Numbered from the stretch's first letter, positions 28,429 through 37,423 are shown. The stretch: 61,108 bases of DNA from Phyllobacterium calauticae (GCF_019991125.1 NZ_JAGENB010000013.1:1-61108); one strand, 5' to 3'. Numbers and translations: made by a program. The notes: generated from the letters alone by a model not told the origin.

Positions 28429-28978
28429 CCTTGCTCAAGCAGCGCAGCGTGCGCATCCATTGCAGACCGGCCATGCCGGGGTCGGGTCCGTATCGGTTGC
28501 CCTTGCTGATAACGCCACCCGCGTTTCGCTGCGGGCGCGGCCCGATGCGGTGGCGGCGCTGTCCAAGGCGCTTGGCCTGTCCCTGCCGCTGAAGCCGAAG
28601 ACCACGACCAGTCAGGGCAACCGTGCGGCCCTGTGGATCGGTCCGGATGAATGGCTTCTTCTCGACGTGGACGGCAGTTCGCTGGTGGCCGATCTTGCCA
28701 AGGTCAAGGTGCTGCATTCCGCCGTCGATGTCTCCCATCGCAATGTCGGGATCGTTGTTTCCGGCAAGGGTGCCGACGCTGTTGTCAATGGCGGTTGCCC
28801 GCAGGACCTGTCGCTCGGCGCCTTTCCGGTCGGCGCGGCCTCGCGCACGGTGCTCGGCAAGATCGAGATCGTGCTGTGGCGGACGGCCGAGGACACGTTC
28901 CGGGTTGAATGCTGGCGCTCCTTCTCCGGCTATGCCTACAGCTTTCTGCAGGAATCCGCGCGGGATGTTGCAGTCTGA
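28421..28978 (+). CDS. soxG: Sarcosine oxidase subunit gamma
   Basis: Gamma subunit, 185 residues, a degenerate GcvT-like protein. ALWIGPDEWLLLDVDG and VDVSHRNVGIVVSGKGA are typical, as is NGGCPQDLSLGAFPVGAASRTVLGKIEIVLWR. It completes the heterotetramer and helps seal the folate site. Its ATG lies inside soxA, showing tight coupling. No terminator is evident after it, and no purU or folate gene follows. Confidence 0.93.
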   Translation: MADLAQAAQRAHPLQTGHAGVGSVSVALADNATRVSLRARPDAVAALSKALGLSLPLKPKTTTSQGNRAALWIGPDEWLLLDVDGSSLVADLAKVKVLHSAVDVSHRNVGIVVSGKGADAVVNGGCPQDLSLGAFPVGAASRTVLGKIEIVLWRTAEDTFRVECWRSFSGYAYSFLQESARDVAV

Positions 28979-29158
28979 CGGTTGGACCGGAAGCAACGAT
29001 GATCTTTTTGCCGAATGCGCGGGTATTTGACAGCCCCGCGTAATAATAGTGTGCAGATTGATCGCCGGTGAAGTTATCGATCACAATTGCGCCGTGCTTT
29101 GCCATAATGAGAATGCCGATGGCTGCCGATTCGCGCGGTCGCGTCGCGAGAGTGGTTT

Positions 29159-30343
29159 ATGGCTGTCAAAAAGCGCCTTGTTATCAATTTTACAGGCTAT
29201 GAAGGCCTGCATCCCGATGCCGTGCGCGGGCGCTATCTCAATGCCTCGGCCGATTTCAACACGCTCTGGCACACGAAAACCAAAGCGGGGCCCATGCAGC
29301 CGGAGGGGCCGAACATCGCCTCGATGCAGCTTGATACAACCGGGGCGAACTGGACGGTCGAAACCGAGTTCTGCCAGTACGGCACGGCTGATATCTTCGA
29401 TGCCTATTCCGCGCGCAATGTCGTAACGCGCTTTGCCACCGGCCTGATGGCGTTTCTCGATATTCTCATCACCGGCACCTTCTGGCGGTATCTGCGCACA
29501 AGCTGGCGGTTCTGCATCTTTTTCATGTGGCCGTTTGCGCTGACCTGTTTCATTTCGCTGGTCGCGCTGCTGATCGGGCTTGGACCATTGTTTGGCGGTT
29601 TCAGCGCCTACCACATGTTTTGGACCATTCCCCTTGCGCTCGCCATCGCGCGCCTCCTGATCCGCTGGCCGGGGGAAAAGGTGTTCCTTTCCTACCTCTT
29701 GGATGACTGGGCGGCGGCGTCAGACCGGATCTACCGCCGCAGTCCGGCTTTGCTGGAACGGCGCAAGGCTTTTGCCGACCACCTGACCGAGAAGCTGCGG
29801 GAGAGCGGCGCGGATGAGGTGGTCATCATCGGGCACAGCCTTGGCACGGTGCCGGCTGTCGAGGCCATTGCCGATGTCTGGCGCAGTGCGCCGCAGCTCA
29901 TCAGGCAGCAGCCGGTTTCGCTGGTGGCGACCGGCTCGTGCCTGTTGATGATCGCCTTTCATCCGCGTGCAACGGATTTGCGGGAAGACGTGCGGGTTGT
30001 CCTGCAGGATACGCCGGTTCTGTGGGCGGAGTATCAGACCATTGCGGATATCGTGCATTTCTACCGGTCGAACCCGGCGGCGGCGCTGGGGATAATCCCG
30101 CGCACCGAACCGCTGATCCGGCGTATCCGGTTCAAGCACATTCACAGCGCCAAGCGCTATGCGCGTGCCAAGAAGAATTTTTTCAAGATGCACCTTCTGT
30201 TCCTGAAGGGCGCGCAGATCCGCAATGCCTACGATATGGGCATGTTCGTGCAGGGGCCGTTTGCCTTCCAGGATCTGGCCGTGCGCGACAGTGCGCCGCC
30301 GCTGGACGATGCCGGGCGGCTTGTCGAGGCGGTCCGCGCCTAA
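29159..30343 (+). CDS. Membrane protein with alpha/beta-hydrolase motif, unknown
   Basis: A 394-residue protein that I cannot place in a named family. After about 90 soluble residues there are two or three hydrophobic helices (FCIFFMWPFALTCFISLVALLIGLG and AYHMFWTIPLALAIARLLI). The cytoplasmic or periplasmic remainder contains VVIIGHSLGTVPAVEAI, a nucleophile elbow GHSLG of serine alpha/beta hydrolases, and later HIHSAKRY, a possible catalytic His region. A lipase or esterase acting at the membrane is plausible. It is separated from soxG by 180 bases and its stop abuts the convergent MaoC gene. Confidence 0.65.
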   Translation: MAVKKRLVINFTGYEGLHPDAVRGRYLNASADFNTLWHTKTKAGPMQPEGPNIASMQLDTTGANWTVETEFCQYGTADIFDAYSARNVVTRFATGLMAFLDILITGTFWRYLRTSWRFCIFFMWPFALTCFISLVALLIGLGPLFGGFSAYHMFWTIPLALAIARLLIRWPGEKVFLSYLLDDWAAASDRIYRRSPALLERRKAFADHLTEKLRESGADEVVIIGHSLGTVPAVEAIADVWRSAPQLIRQQPVSLVATGSCLLMIAFHPRATDLREDVRVVLQDTPVLWAEYQTIADIVHFYRSNPAAALGIIPRTEPLIRRIRFKHIHSAKRYARAKKNFFKMHLLFLKGAQIRNAYDMGMFVQGPFAFQDLAVRDSAPPLDDAGRLVEAVRA

Positions 30344-30826
30344 TCAGTCCATTTCCGGCGGATGCTCGAGCACGGCAATCGTCAGCCAGTTGGCGACGAG
30401 TGCCGGTTTGATCGAGCCTTCGATTTCCAGGGTGACTTCGTAGTTGTTGAGCACGCGGCCGGACGGGCGGATATCCGCATCCACCAGCTTGAAGCGGGCA
30501 CGCACCTGCTTGCCGGATTTGACCGGCGCCATGAAGCGTACCTTGTCGAAACCGTAATTGATGCCCATCGTCGCGCCTTCGATCATCGGCAATGCCTCAT
30601 AGGCGAGCGTCGACAGCAGCGAGATGGTCAGGAAGCCATGGGCGATGGTGCCCCCGAACGGCGTTTCCTTGGCCGCGCGCTCCGGATCGGTATGGATGAA
30701 CTGGTGATCATCGGTCGCATCGGCAAACTTGTCGATCATGTCCTGGCTGACCACGCGCCATTCCGAACAGCCGATTTCTGTGCCGACACCGGCCTTCAAC
30801 TGCTTGAGCGTGATAGCGTTCTTCAT
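30344..30826 (-). CDS. MaoC-family (R)-specific dehydratase
   Basis: Hot-dog-fold hydratase of the MaoC/NodN family, 160 residues. The active-site signature is ATDDHQFIHTDPERAA followed by FGGTIAHGFLTISLL, which provides the Asp/His pair. Such proteins hydrate (R)-specific enoyl-CoA or related thioesters; NodN-like members are common in rhizobia. KVRFMAPVKSGKQVRARFKL is also typical. No fatty-acid operon is adjacent, so the substrate is not known. Its stop touches the stop of the convergent hydrolase gene. Confidence 0.85.
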   Translation of the reverse strand: MKNAITLKQLKAGVGTEIGCSEWRVVSQDMIDKFADATDDHQFIHTDPERAAKETPFGGTIAHGFLTISLLSTLAYEALPMIEGATMGINYGFDKVRFMAPVKSGKQVRARFKLVDADIRPSGRVLNNYEVTLEIEGSIKPALVANWLTIAVLEHPPEMD

Positions 30827-30897
30827 GGTTCCAAGGCTTTCCGAAAATTGGATCAGATCATCGATGGGGCTGTCGATAGACTTTTATGAGCCAAATG

Positions 30898-31818
30898 TCA
30901 TCCCTTGCGCGCTGCCGTCTTGCTTGACGCCAGTTCAATATGGGCAAGCATGCCTCTGATCAGCGTATCGAAGATCAGCCGAAAACGGTGTGAAGACCGC
31001 AGGTTTTCGTGCATGGCGATCCAGGTGGGAAGTACGATCGAAAACGCGTCGGGCAGCAGGCACACGAGGTCGGGATTTGCCTGGCCGAGACTGTCCTGGC
31101 ATATGCCGATGCCAATTCCTGACCGGATAGCGGCGAGTTGGGCCAGATTGTTGTCCGTGCGATAGCTGAACTTAAGCTCATGCGACATCGGAAAACGTTT
31201 CTCGATGCTGCGTATGAAGGCGGTCTGCCTGTCGAAGCCGATGAGCCTGTGATTTTTCAATTCCGCCAGCGTGCGGGGCGCGCCGTATCTGGCAAGATAG
31301 GCACGGTGCGCGTAGAGCCCGAGCGAAATGCCCCCGACATTGCGCACAAGCAGCGCCTCCTGCGTGGGCTCTGCCATTCTGACAGCAATATCAACCTCGC
31401 GGTTCAAGAGATTTTCGACCGTATCGGAGGCGGATAATTCGATGTGCAAGGCGGGATATGTCTCGAGCAGCGGCGCGAGTATCTGTGGGAGAACTTCGGT
31501 GCCGATAACCTCGCTCGCGCCAATGCGCACCGTGCCTTCCACCGCATCACGCTGTGCTGTTGCCAGACGGACAAGTGCTGCGGCATTGGCAGCCATGGCG
31601 GCAGCGTAGGGTTGCAATTCCAGCGCGGCATCGGTTGCAAGCAGGCCGTTCGGCGAGCGGGTGAAGAGCTGGGCGCCAATAAGGTCCTCCAGCGTATCGA
31701 TATGCCGTCCCACGGTCGGCTGTGTCAAACCGAGCTCACGCGCCGCTGCCGACAGTGAGCCGTGCCGGATGACATGAAGAAAAGTCCAGTAAAGATCCCA
31801 GTTCGGCATCTGTTGCAT
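30898..31818 (-). CDS. LysR-family transcriptional regulator
   Basis: LTTR of 306 residues. The N-terminal HTH is FLHVIRHGSLSAAARELGLTQPTVGRHI, and the remaining residues form the LysR substrate-binding domain (TVRIGASEVIGTEVLPQILAPLL). The ATG at 31818 or 31809 may be used. It is divergent from an epimerase-like gene over an 88-base gap, the classical arrangement in which an LTTR controls its neighbour. A clear T-N11-A box was not found by eye. The effector is unknown. Confidence 0.87.
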   Translation of the reverse strand: MQQMPNWDLYWTFLHVIRHGSLSAAARELGLTQPTVGRHIDTLEDLIGAQLFTRSPNGLLATDAALELQPYAAAMAANAAALVRLATAQRDAVEGTVRIGASEVIGTEVLPQILAPLLETYPALHIELSASDTVENLLNREVDIAVRMAEPTQEALLVRNVGGISLGLYAHRAYLARYGAPRTLAELKNHRLIGFDRQTAFIRSIEKRFPMSHELKFSYRTDNNLAQLAAIRSGIGIGICQDSLGQANPDLVCLLPDAFSIVLPTWIAMHENLRSSHRFRLIFDTLIRGMLAHIELASSKTAARKG

Positions 31819-31906
31819 TATTTATGTATAGCCAGTCAAGGAATTTTGTCAATTTTGTTTATCTCATTGCTGGTGCACTGTTGCCGAGACAACGGAGAAA
31901 ACGCGC

Positions 31907-32866
31907 ATGCAATCAACAGAACAGAAGATGGCGCTTGTATTGGGTGCAACAGGTGGCATCGGCGGTGCGGTAGCACGCAACCTCCTGAAGCGAGGCTGGC
32001 ATATCAAGGCCCTGACGCGCGACATTGGCAAGGCCGGGAAAACCGCGGGTGATTTTGAATGGATTGCGGGTGACGCCCTCAATCCGGGGGATGTCAGCAA
32101 GGCAGCAGAGGGCGTGTCCCTGATCGTCCATGCCGTCAACCCGCCCGGATACCGGGACTGGGAGAAGCTTGTTGTGCCCATGCTCGACAATACCATCGCG
32201 GCGGCAAAGCAGGTGGGCGCCCGCGTGCTTCTGCCCGGCACTGTCTATAATTTCGGACCCGATGCCTTTCCGGTTCTGGGCGAGGACAGTCCGCAACATC
32301 CCGTCACGCGAAAAGGCAGGCTGCGTGTCATGATGGAGCAGCGTCTGAAGGATGCTTCCGCATCCGGTCTCGACGTCCTTATTGTCCGCGCTGGTGATTT
32401 CTTTGGTCCGAAGGCCGCAAACAATTGGTTCTCGCAAGGGCTTGTCACGCCGGGAAAACCGGTATCGCTCGTCAGCAACCCTTCAAGGCGCGGCATCGGG
32501 CATCAATGGGCGTTTCTTCCCGATGTCGCTGAAACAATGGCTCAACTGGTCGACCGGGCGGAAACCCTTCCCCGTTTTGCGGTCTATCACATGGAAGGCT
32601 TCTGGGATGCGGATGGCATGCAGATGGCAGCCGCCATCAGGCGTGTGGTTGGCCGCCCGGTGAAGGTCAGATCGTTTCCGTGGTGGATCGTGCCGATCAT
32701 GGCACCCTTCAATGCGTTCATGCATGAGTTGAAGGAGATGCGGTATCTGTGGAAGCAACCGCTGCGCATGACGAACACGCGGCTGGTCGGCATACTCGGA
32801 GCCGAGCCAAGGACACCGATCGACGAGGCAGTGCGGCAGACACTGGCTGACCTCGGCTGTCTCTGA
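31907..32866 (+). CDS. NAD(P)-binding epimerase/reductase-like protein
   Basis: Extended-SDR/NmrA-like protein, 319 residues. The Rossmann motif ALVLGATGGIGGAVARNLLKRG is at residues 6-27, and VLLPGTVYNFGPDAF follows in the place of the epimerase Ser/Tyr region. It lacks an obvious YxxxK, so it may be an atypical member with redox-sensing or reductase function. CGGAGAAAA precedes the ATG. The divergent LysR regulator probably controls it. Exact activity cannot be named. Confidence 0.7.
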   Translation: MQSTEQKMALVLGATGGIGGAVARNLLKRGWHIKALTRDIGKAGKTAGDFEWIAGDALNPGDVSKAAEGVSLIVHAVNPPGYRDWEKLVVPMLDNTIAAAKQVGARVLLPGTVYNFGPDAFPVLGEDSPQHPVTRKGRLRVMMEQRLKDASASGLDVLIVRAGDFFGPKAANNWFSQGLVTPGKPVSLVSNPSRRGIGHQWAFLPDVAETMAQLVDRAETLPRFAVYHMEGFWDADGMQMAAAIRRVVGRPVKVRSFPWWIVPIMAPFNAFMHELKEMRYLWKQPLRMTNTRLVGILGAEPRTPIDEAVRQTLADLGCL

Positions 32867-32960
32867 CAGCCCGGGTTGCCTTTGGCGGGTTTCGCCTTCA
32901 CGCGGCAAAGCTGCCACAAACCGCAGATGCAAAACAGAATATGGTTCAGGGAAGTTCGGA

Positions 32961-33035
<75 letters not shown>

Positions 33036-33136
33036 ATCCGACAGGGGCGCATACACCATATTGATTCCGGTCCGTCAATAGGGTTGGAAGAAGTTATCAG
33101 GCTTTCTTCACCGGAGCAGGCAGATAGGGCCTTTGA

Positions 33137-33499
33137 TCAGGCCGCTACCAGCATTTTTTCGATCTCATTGACGAGATCGCGCAGGTGGAAAGGCTTGGAA
33201 AGCACTTTCGCATCCTTCGGCGCTTTCGAATCGGAATTCAGCGCCACGGCGGCAAAGCCGGTGATGAACATGATTTTCAGATCCGGGTCGATTTCCGACG
33301 CACGGCGTGCCAGCTCGATGCCGTCCATCTCCGGCATGACAATGTCGGTGAGCAGCAGTGAAAACGGCTCTTCGCGCAACCGGTCGTAGGCGCTTGCGCC
33401 ATTGTCGAAAGGCGTGACGTGATATCCTGCCTTCTCCAGCGCCTTCACCAGGAAGCGCCGCATGTCATTGTCATCTTCTGCTAGCAGGATTCTCTTCAT
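33137..33499 (-). CDS. cpdR: Response regulator CpdR
   Basis: Single-domain receiver of 120 residues, very close to alphaproteobacterial CpdR. It has the acidic pocket LLAEDDNDMRRFLVKALEKA, the phosphoacceptor Asp in LLLTDIVMPEMDGIELA, and LSKPFHLRDLVNEIEKML with the conserved Lys. CpdR is phosphorylated through the CckA-ChpT relay and, when unphosphorylated, helps direct ClpXP proteolysis of cell-cycle proteins such as CtrA. I start at MKRILLAEDD (33499). It has no partner gene here. It lies 102 bases beyond the tRNA-Val. Confidence 0.93.
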   Translation of the reverse strand: MKRILLAEDDNDMRRFLVKALEKAGYHVTPFDNGASAYDRLREEPFSLLLTDIVMPEMDGIELARRASEIDPDLKIMFITGFAAVALNSDSKAPKDAKVLSKPFHLRDLVNEIEKMLVAA

Positions 33500-33771
33500 C
33501 AGTCCGTCCGAATTGTCTGTCGCCTGATCATCCCCAGACAGGCGCCCCATCATGCTTAACAAGACGCTTTTTTGGTAAAGATCGCGTGAATGATTTGCTG
33601 AAAATAAGGGGGAACCCCGGAAAAGTCGAGCAAGATCGCAGCCGGGCGGCTGAAGAATGCGCTTGGTCCGGTCAGCCCGGAAAAGTTCCGCTGCCTTTGG
33701 CGGCTGATCAATTCCCTCCGGGGCGAAGTTGCTCTAAAGTAACGGCATATTCAAGCAAACCGTCGAAGTGA

Positions 33772-34665
33772 ATGATGACCCTCGAGCGCGATTTCCCTGA
33801 CAAGCTGCCCTATGAACTGCGCCGGCCGGCTGACCAGCGTATTCCGTTTGTGTTCAATTCGCCGCACAGCGGTCAGGTCTATCCGCCGGCCTTCCTGCAG
33901 CAGTCGCAGCTCGATGCGCAAACGATTCGCCGCTCGGAAGACTGTTTTGTCGACCAGCTCTTTGCTGCCAGCGTCATGCTCGGTGCGCCGATGCTGGTGG
34001 CGCATTTCCCCCGTGCCTATCTCGACGTCAACCGCGAGCCCTATGAACTCGACGCGAAGATGTTCAGCGATTCGCTTCCCTCCTATGCCAATGCAAATTC
34101 GGCCCGGGTTGCCGGCGGTCTTGGCACCGTTCCGCGCCTTGTCGGCGAAGGGCAGGAAATCTACGCGCAGAAACTGCCTGTCGAGGAAGCGCTCGGCCGC
34201 ATCACCACGATCTACAAGCCCTATCATGCGCTGCTTGCCGGGATGCTGGTGGAAACGCGCAGCCGTTTTGGCTATGGCGTTCTCGTCGATTGCCATTCCA
34301 TGCCCACCGGCATCCGGTTTCCGGAAAGCGGCCTGCGCCCGGACTTCATCATCGGGGACCGGTTCGGCACCAGCTGTTCGCCGGAATTGACGCACACCGC
34401 CATCCACCTCCTGCGCGAGATGGGCTATGCGGTGGCGCACAACAAGCCCTATGCGGGCGGTTACATCACCGAGCATTACGGGCGTCCGCTCAAGCGTTTC
34501 CACGCATTGCAGATCGAGGTCAATCGCGGCCTTTATCTCAATGAGCACAATTACGAGCGTAAATCGGGCTTCGGGCAGCTGCAGCGCGATATCAGCCAGT
34601 TCCTGGCCGATCTCGTTTCGCTGCCGGACTTCCACTTCCTCGATGTGCCGCTCGCGGCGGAATAG
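33772..34665 (+). CDS. N-formylglutamate amidohydrolase family
   Basis: Zinc-dependent amidohydrolase of 297 residues in the N-formylglutamate amidohydrolase (HutG-like) family. FVFNSPHSGQVYPPAFL, HFPRAYLDVNREPYELDA and GVLVDCHSMPTG are conserved; His, Asp and Glu in them bind zinc. It cleaves formylglutamate to formate and glutamate in histidine breakdown, or a related formyl-amino acid. No hut genes lie adjacent. Two ATGs overlap at 33772 and 33775. It reads towards the mmgR-like sRNA, which is on the opposite strand. Confidence 0.87.
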   Translation: MMTLERDFPDKLPYELRRPADQRIPFVFNSPHSGQVYPPAFLQQSQLDAQTIRRSEDCFVDQLFAASVMLGAPMLVAHFPRAYLDVNREPYELDAKMFSDSLPSYANANSARVAGGLGTVPRLVGEGQEIYAQKLPVEEALGRITTIYKPYHALLAGMLVETRSRFGYGVLVDCHSMPTGIRFPESGLRPDFIIGDRFGTSCSPELTHTAIHLLREMGYAVAHNKPYAGGYITEHYGRPLKRFHALQIEVNRGLYLNEHNYERKSGFGQLQRDISQFLADLVSLPDFHFLDVPLAAE

Positions 34666-34694
34666 GGTCTTGTTGCTGTTGCCCGTCTGCAAAC

Positions 34695-34774
34695 AAAAAA
34701 AGACCGCGCAAGTGCGCGGTCCAAGTCTAGGGAGGAAACGCCCAAGGAGGGCATAGACAGGTCACCCCGTCTGT
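34695..34774 (-). ncRNA. mmgR: suhB/mmgR-family small RNA
   Basis: About 80 bases on the minus strand. It contains the hairpin GCCC-TCCTT-GGGC (loop with a CU-rich, anti-Shine-Dalgarno-like face), the single-stranded TTTCCTCCCTAGAC, and a strong terminator GACCGCGC-ACTT-GCGCGGTC followed by seven T residues (34695-34721). A promoter TTGACA, 16 bases, TAGATT precedes it (34802-34807 and 34780-34785). The position, on the opposite strand directly upstream of a suhB/hisN-type gene, fits the Rfam suhB family; in Sinorhizobium mmgR limits polyhydroxybutyrate accumulation. Family identity is from memory of motif and context. Confidence 0.75.
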
Positions 34775-34779
34775 TAATC

Positions 34780-34807
34780 AATCTATGCTGCATCGCACAA
34801 ATGTCAA
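34780..34807 (-). promoter_or_regulatory. Sigma70-type promoter of the sRNA
   Basis: Minus-strand TTGACA (34802-34807), a 16-base spacer and TAGATT (34780-34785) form a good vegetative promoter. It predicts an RNA start near 34774. Confidence 0.65.
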
Positions 34808-34914
34808 GTGATTTGTGCGGTTTTTTAAGCACGATAATTATGTGCCTAAAAAAAATGCAATAATTTAGCCGACAATGCAGGTAAATGAGAAAATTTTGAT
34901 CGCGAGGAACCATT

Positions 34915-35688
34915 TTGGCCATTGAACTTTCGTTTTTGCGGCGGATTGCCGAGGTTGCGGCAGCGCAGACATTGCCCCGCTTTCGCACCGTTTCGTCCAT
35001 CGACAACAAATATCAGGTGGGATTCGACCCGGTCACCGAGGCCGACAGGGAGGCCGAACGGGCGATTCGCGCGCTGATCAACAGCACCTTTCCCGCTCAC
35101 GGCATCATGGGCGAGGAGTTTGGTTCGGAAAATCTCGACGCCTCGCATGTCTGGGTGATCGATCCCATCGACGGCACGCGCGCCTTCATTTCAGGCCTGC
35201 CGGTGTGGGGCACGCTTGCGGGCTTGACCATCGATGGCGATGCGGTGGCCGGCGTCATGGCGCAGCCCTTCACCGGTGAGCTGTTCATGTGCGACGGCAC
35301 GGCATCCTATTACGAGGGACCGGGTGGCGCGCGCCAGCTGAAAACCCGGCAGAATCCGGATATCGCCCAGGCCACGCTGTTCACCACGACACCAGCCCTG
35401 TTCAAGGACAGGAAGCGCGAGGCCTATGACCGTGTGGAGCGCAGCGTGCGCATGCCGCGTTACGGCGCCGACTGCTATGGCTATGCCATGATTGCCGCCG
35501 GTTTCGTCGATCTGGTGGTGGAGACCGCCTTGCATCCCTACGATATCGTTGCGCTGGTGCCGATCATCGAAAAGGCGGGCGGTGTCATCACCAATTGGGA
35601 TGGCGGCCCGGCGGAAAAGGCCGGCGATATCGTGGCGGCGGGCTCAAGGGAACTGCACGCGCAGGCGCTGGAGCTTCTCAACCGCTGA
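34915..35688 (+). CDS. hisN: Inositol-monophosphatase-family phosphatase, probable HisN
   Basis: Mg-dependent phosphatase of 257 residues. Metal ligands are in HGIMGEEFG (Glu) and WVIDPIDGTRAFISGLPVWG (DPIDGT motif), and LVVETALHPYDIVALVPII carries the last Asp. In alphaproteobacteria this subgroup usually acts as histidinol-phosphate phosphatase, although SuhB-like inositol phosphatase cannot be excluded. The start is TTG 34915 with GAGGAACC upstream. The mmgR-type sRNA lies upstream on the opposite strand. Confidence 0.83.
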   Translation: MAIELSFLRRIAEVAAAQTLPRFRTVSSIDNKYQVGFDPVTEADREAERAIRALINSTFPAHGIMGEEFGSENLDASHVWVIDPIDGTRAFISGLPVWGTLAGLTIDGDAVAGVMAQPFTGELFMCDGTASYYEGPGGARQLKTRQNPDIAQATLFTTTPALFKDRKREAYDRVERSVRMPRYGADCYGYAMIAAGFVDLVVETALHPYDIVALVPIIEKAGGVITNWDGGPAEKAGDIVAAGSRELHAQALELLNR

Positions 35689-35698
35689 AAGCCAGCAT

Positions 35699-36676
35699 CT
35701 ACGTGGCCTGTTCGTTCTCGATTCCGGCCATGTCGCCGCCGGTTCCGGGAATGAAGGCATCGAATGCCGCGAAAAACTGTTCGCGGTAAAAATCCTTTTC
35801 CTGCAGGATTTCATGCTTGGCGCCGTCGATGGTGATCAGTGTCGCATTGCGCAATTGCAGGGCGAACCGTTCGATTGCCGGAGTGGACACAACGCTGTCC
35901 GCCCCGGCGGCGACGACAAGGCTGGGGATGCGGATCGCCTCGATATAATCGGGGTTCGTCACCCGCTTGATCGCCTTGGCCGCCGAGGCGATCCATCCGG
36001 CGGTCGGGCCGCCAATGGCGAGCTCCGGCGCGGTTTTCAGTATTTCGCTGTTGCGCAGGTAGCGGGCGGCGTCCGATGTGACCTCGTTGAGGGCGAAGGG
36101 TTTGATCATCGGCTTGCCGCCACGGATATACATCCCGCCGAGACCGGTCAGCCGCAGGCTATTGGCGACGGCGCTGAGCAGAATCTTGCCGATCCGGCTG
36201 CCGTTGACGTCGAGTAGCGGCACCATCAGCACCATGCGGCGGATGCGGTTTGCCAGGGCAGGCGCTGCGAGAAGCGCTGCCAGCGCGCCGGTGGAATGGG
36301 CCAGCACGTAAAACGGTCCGCGGCAGTCGGGCAGAAGCACGCTTTCGAACAGCAGCTCAAAGTCGGCCGCATAATGGTCAAAACTCCGGACATGGCCGCG
36401 CAGCGGGTCCTTCAGCAGGCGGCTCGATCCGCCCTGGCCGCGCCAGTCGAAGGTGGCCACGGCAAAACCCCGCTTGGCAATGTCACGGATGGTCTCGAAG
36501 TATTTTTCAATGCATTCGTTGCGGCCCTGCAGGATGATCACGGTGCCCTGGACGGGATGGGTGGTGGCGGGGAAAATCGCGTAGCGCAGTTGTCTGCCGC
36601 CCTTGAGCGGCAATGCGGCAACGCGGGCATCCTGCGGTGTCGGGTTGGCGGCTGTTTCGACAAGCGGATGGGTCAT
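35699..36676 (-). CDS. Alpha/beta hydrolase, lysophospholipase-like
   Basis: Serine hydrolase of 325 residues in the PldB/monoacylglycerol-lipase group. The oxyanion segment is GTVIILQGRNECIEKY, the nucleophile elbow VLAHSTGALAALLAA (HSTG, Ser nucleophile), and the C-terminal DGAKHEILQEKDFYREQ carries the catalytic His. Asp in VVAAGADSVVS fits the acid. It probably trims fatty acids from lysophospholipids or glycerides. It is convergent with the hisN-like gene, with ten bases between stops. Confidence 0.84.
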   Translation of the reverse strand: MTHPLVETAANPTPQDARVAALPLKGGRQLRYAIFPATTHPVQGTVIILQGRNECIEKYFETIRDIAKRGFAVATFDWRGQGGSSRLLKDPLRGHVRSFDHYAADFELLFESVLLPDCRGPFYVLAHSTGALAALLAAPALANRIRRMVLMVPLLDVNGSRIGKILLSAVANSLRLTGLGGMYIRGGKPMIKPFALNEVTSDAARYLRNSEILKTAPELAIGGPTAGWIASAAKAIKRVTNPDYIEAIRIPSLVVAAGADSVVSTPAIERFALQLRNATLITIDGAKHEILQEKDFYREQFFAAFDAFIPGTGGDMAGIENEQAT

Positions 36677-36782
36677 GAATACCGGTCAGTCCTCGTCCCG
36701 CCCATGAGGGGATCACACGGGTGCATTTGCATCTTTTGATAAAATGCATGGCAATAAAGGTCAAACCGGGTTCTCGTAAAAA

Positions 36783-36822
36783 CAAAAAAATGACCGGAAA
36801 CCCTTGGGAGGGCTTCCGGTCA
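36783..36822 (-). terminator. Terminator of the PepSY-like gene
   Basis: On the minus strand TGACCGGAAG, then CCCTCCCAAGGGT, then TTCCGGTCA is a strong hairpin, followed by TTTTTTTG. It ends transcription of the gene at 36871-37323. Confidence 0.88.
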
Positions 36823-36870
36823 GTACATTCCAGGCGGAAGGGACGTTACACCTGGAACGATCTCGGGAAA

Positions 36871-37323
36871 TCAGTAGCCGTTCGCCGGGCGGATCTCGAT
36901 GCTGAACCCGTTGTCGCTGCGGCGGTCGCGGTAGCCGCGCCGATCGCCCATCACACGGGTATCGAGAATGTCGCCATCACGGGACACGGTGACCAGAACC
37001 GGCGTGCCGCGGCGCCATGCCTGGACAAAATAACGGCCGCGTTCGAAGTTCACATCGCGGACACGGTAGCCGCGGCGCTCCAGCATGCGGGTTACTTCGC
37101 GCGGACCGATCTGGTCGCGGAAGCGCTCATCGCGGCGCCATTCTCCACGCTGATCACCATAGAAGCGGCGGTCCTGAACGAGCAGGCCATCCATGTCACC
37201 GCGGCCATCCATGTAGATTGCCCGGTCACCGCGATAGGTGAAGTCGTCGGCCATGGCCGAGGCAGAAAAGCCTGTGACCAGCAGGGCGGCGGCGGTCAGT
37301 GCCAGAACAGTCTTTTTCATCAT
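36871..37323 (-). CDS. Exported PepSY/YpeB-like basic protein
   Basis: A 150-residue exported protein. The signal peptide is MMKKTVLALTAAALLVTGFS ending in ASAMA. The mature part is rich in Arg, Asp and Gly. The C-terminal half (IGPREVTRMLERRGYRVRDVNFERGRYFVQAWRRGTPVLVTVSRDGDILD) fits a PepSY or YpeB-propeptide-type fold. GAGGA sits before the ATGs at 37323 and 37320. Such proteins are often envelope-stress induced; tandem GCGTTCATC repeats upstream suggest control by an OmpR-type regulator. The role is unknown. Confidence 0.7.
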   Translation of the reverse strand: MMKKTVLALTAAALLVTGFSASAMADDFTYRGDRAIYMDGRGDMDGLLVQDRRFYGDQRGEWRRDERFRDQIGPREVTRMLERRGYRVRDVNFERGRYFVQAWRRGTPVLVTVSRDGDILDTRVMGDRRGYRDRRSDNGFSIEIRPANGY

Positions 37324-37403
37324 CTTGTCCTCGTCTCTTGCCGGTCAAATCCCGGCGTTGGATGTGTTTATAGGGGAGGGCGTGTGAACGTATCCCGAAG
37401 GGC

Positions 37404-37423
37404 GCGTTCATCTGGCGTTCATC
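37404..37423. promoter_or_regulatory. Tandem GCGTTCATC repeats
   Basis: GCGTTCATC occurs at 37404-37412 and 37415-37423, an 11-base period, and related GCGTTC appears at about 37434-37439. Such phased direct repeats about 80-100 bases upstream of the exported PepSY-like gene are typical of OmpR/PhoB-type response-regulator sites. The regulator is not known. Confidence 0.45.
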
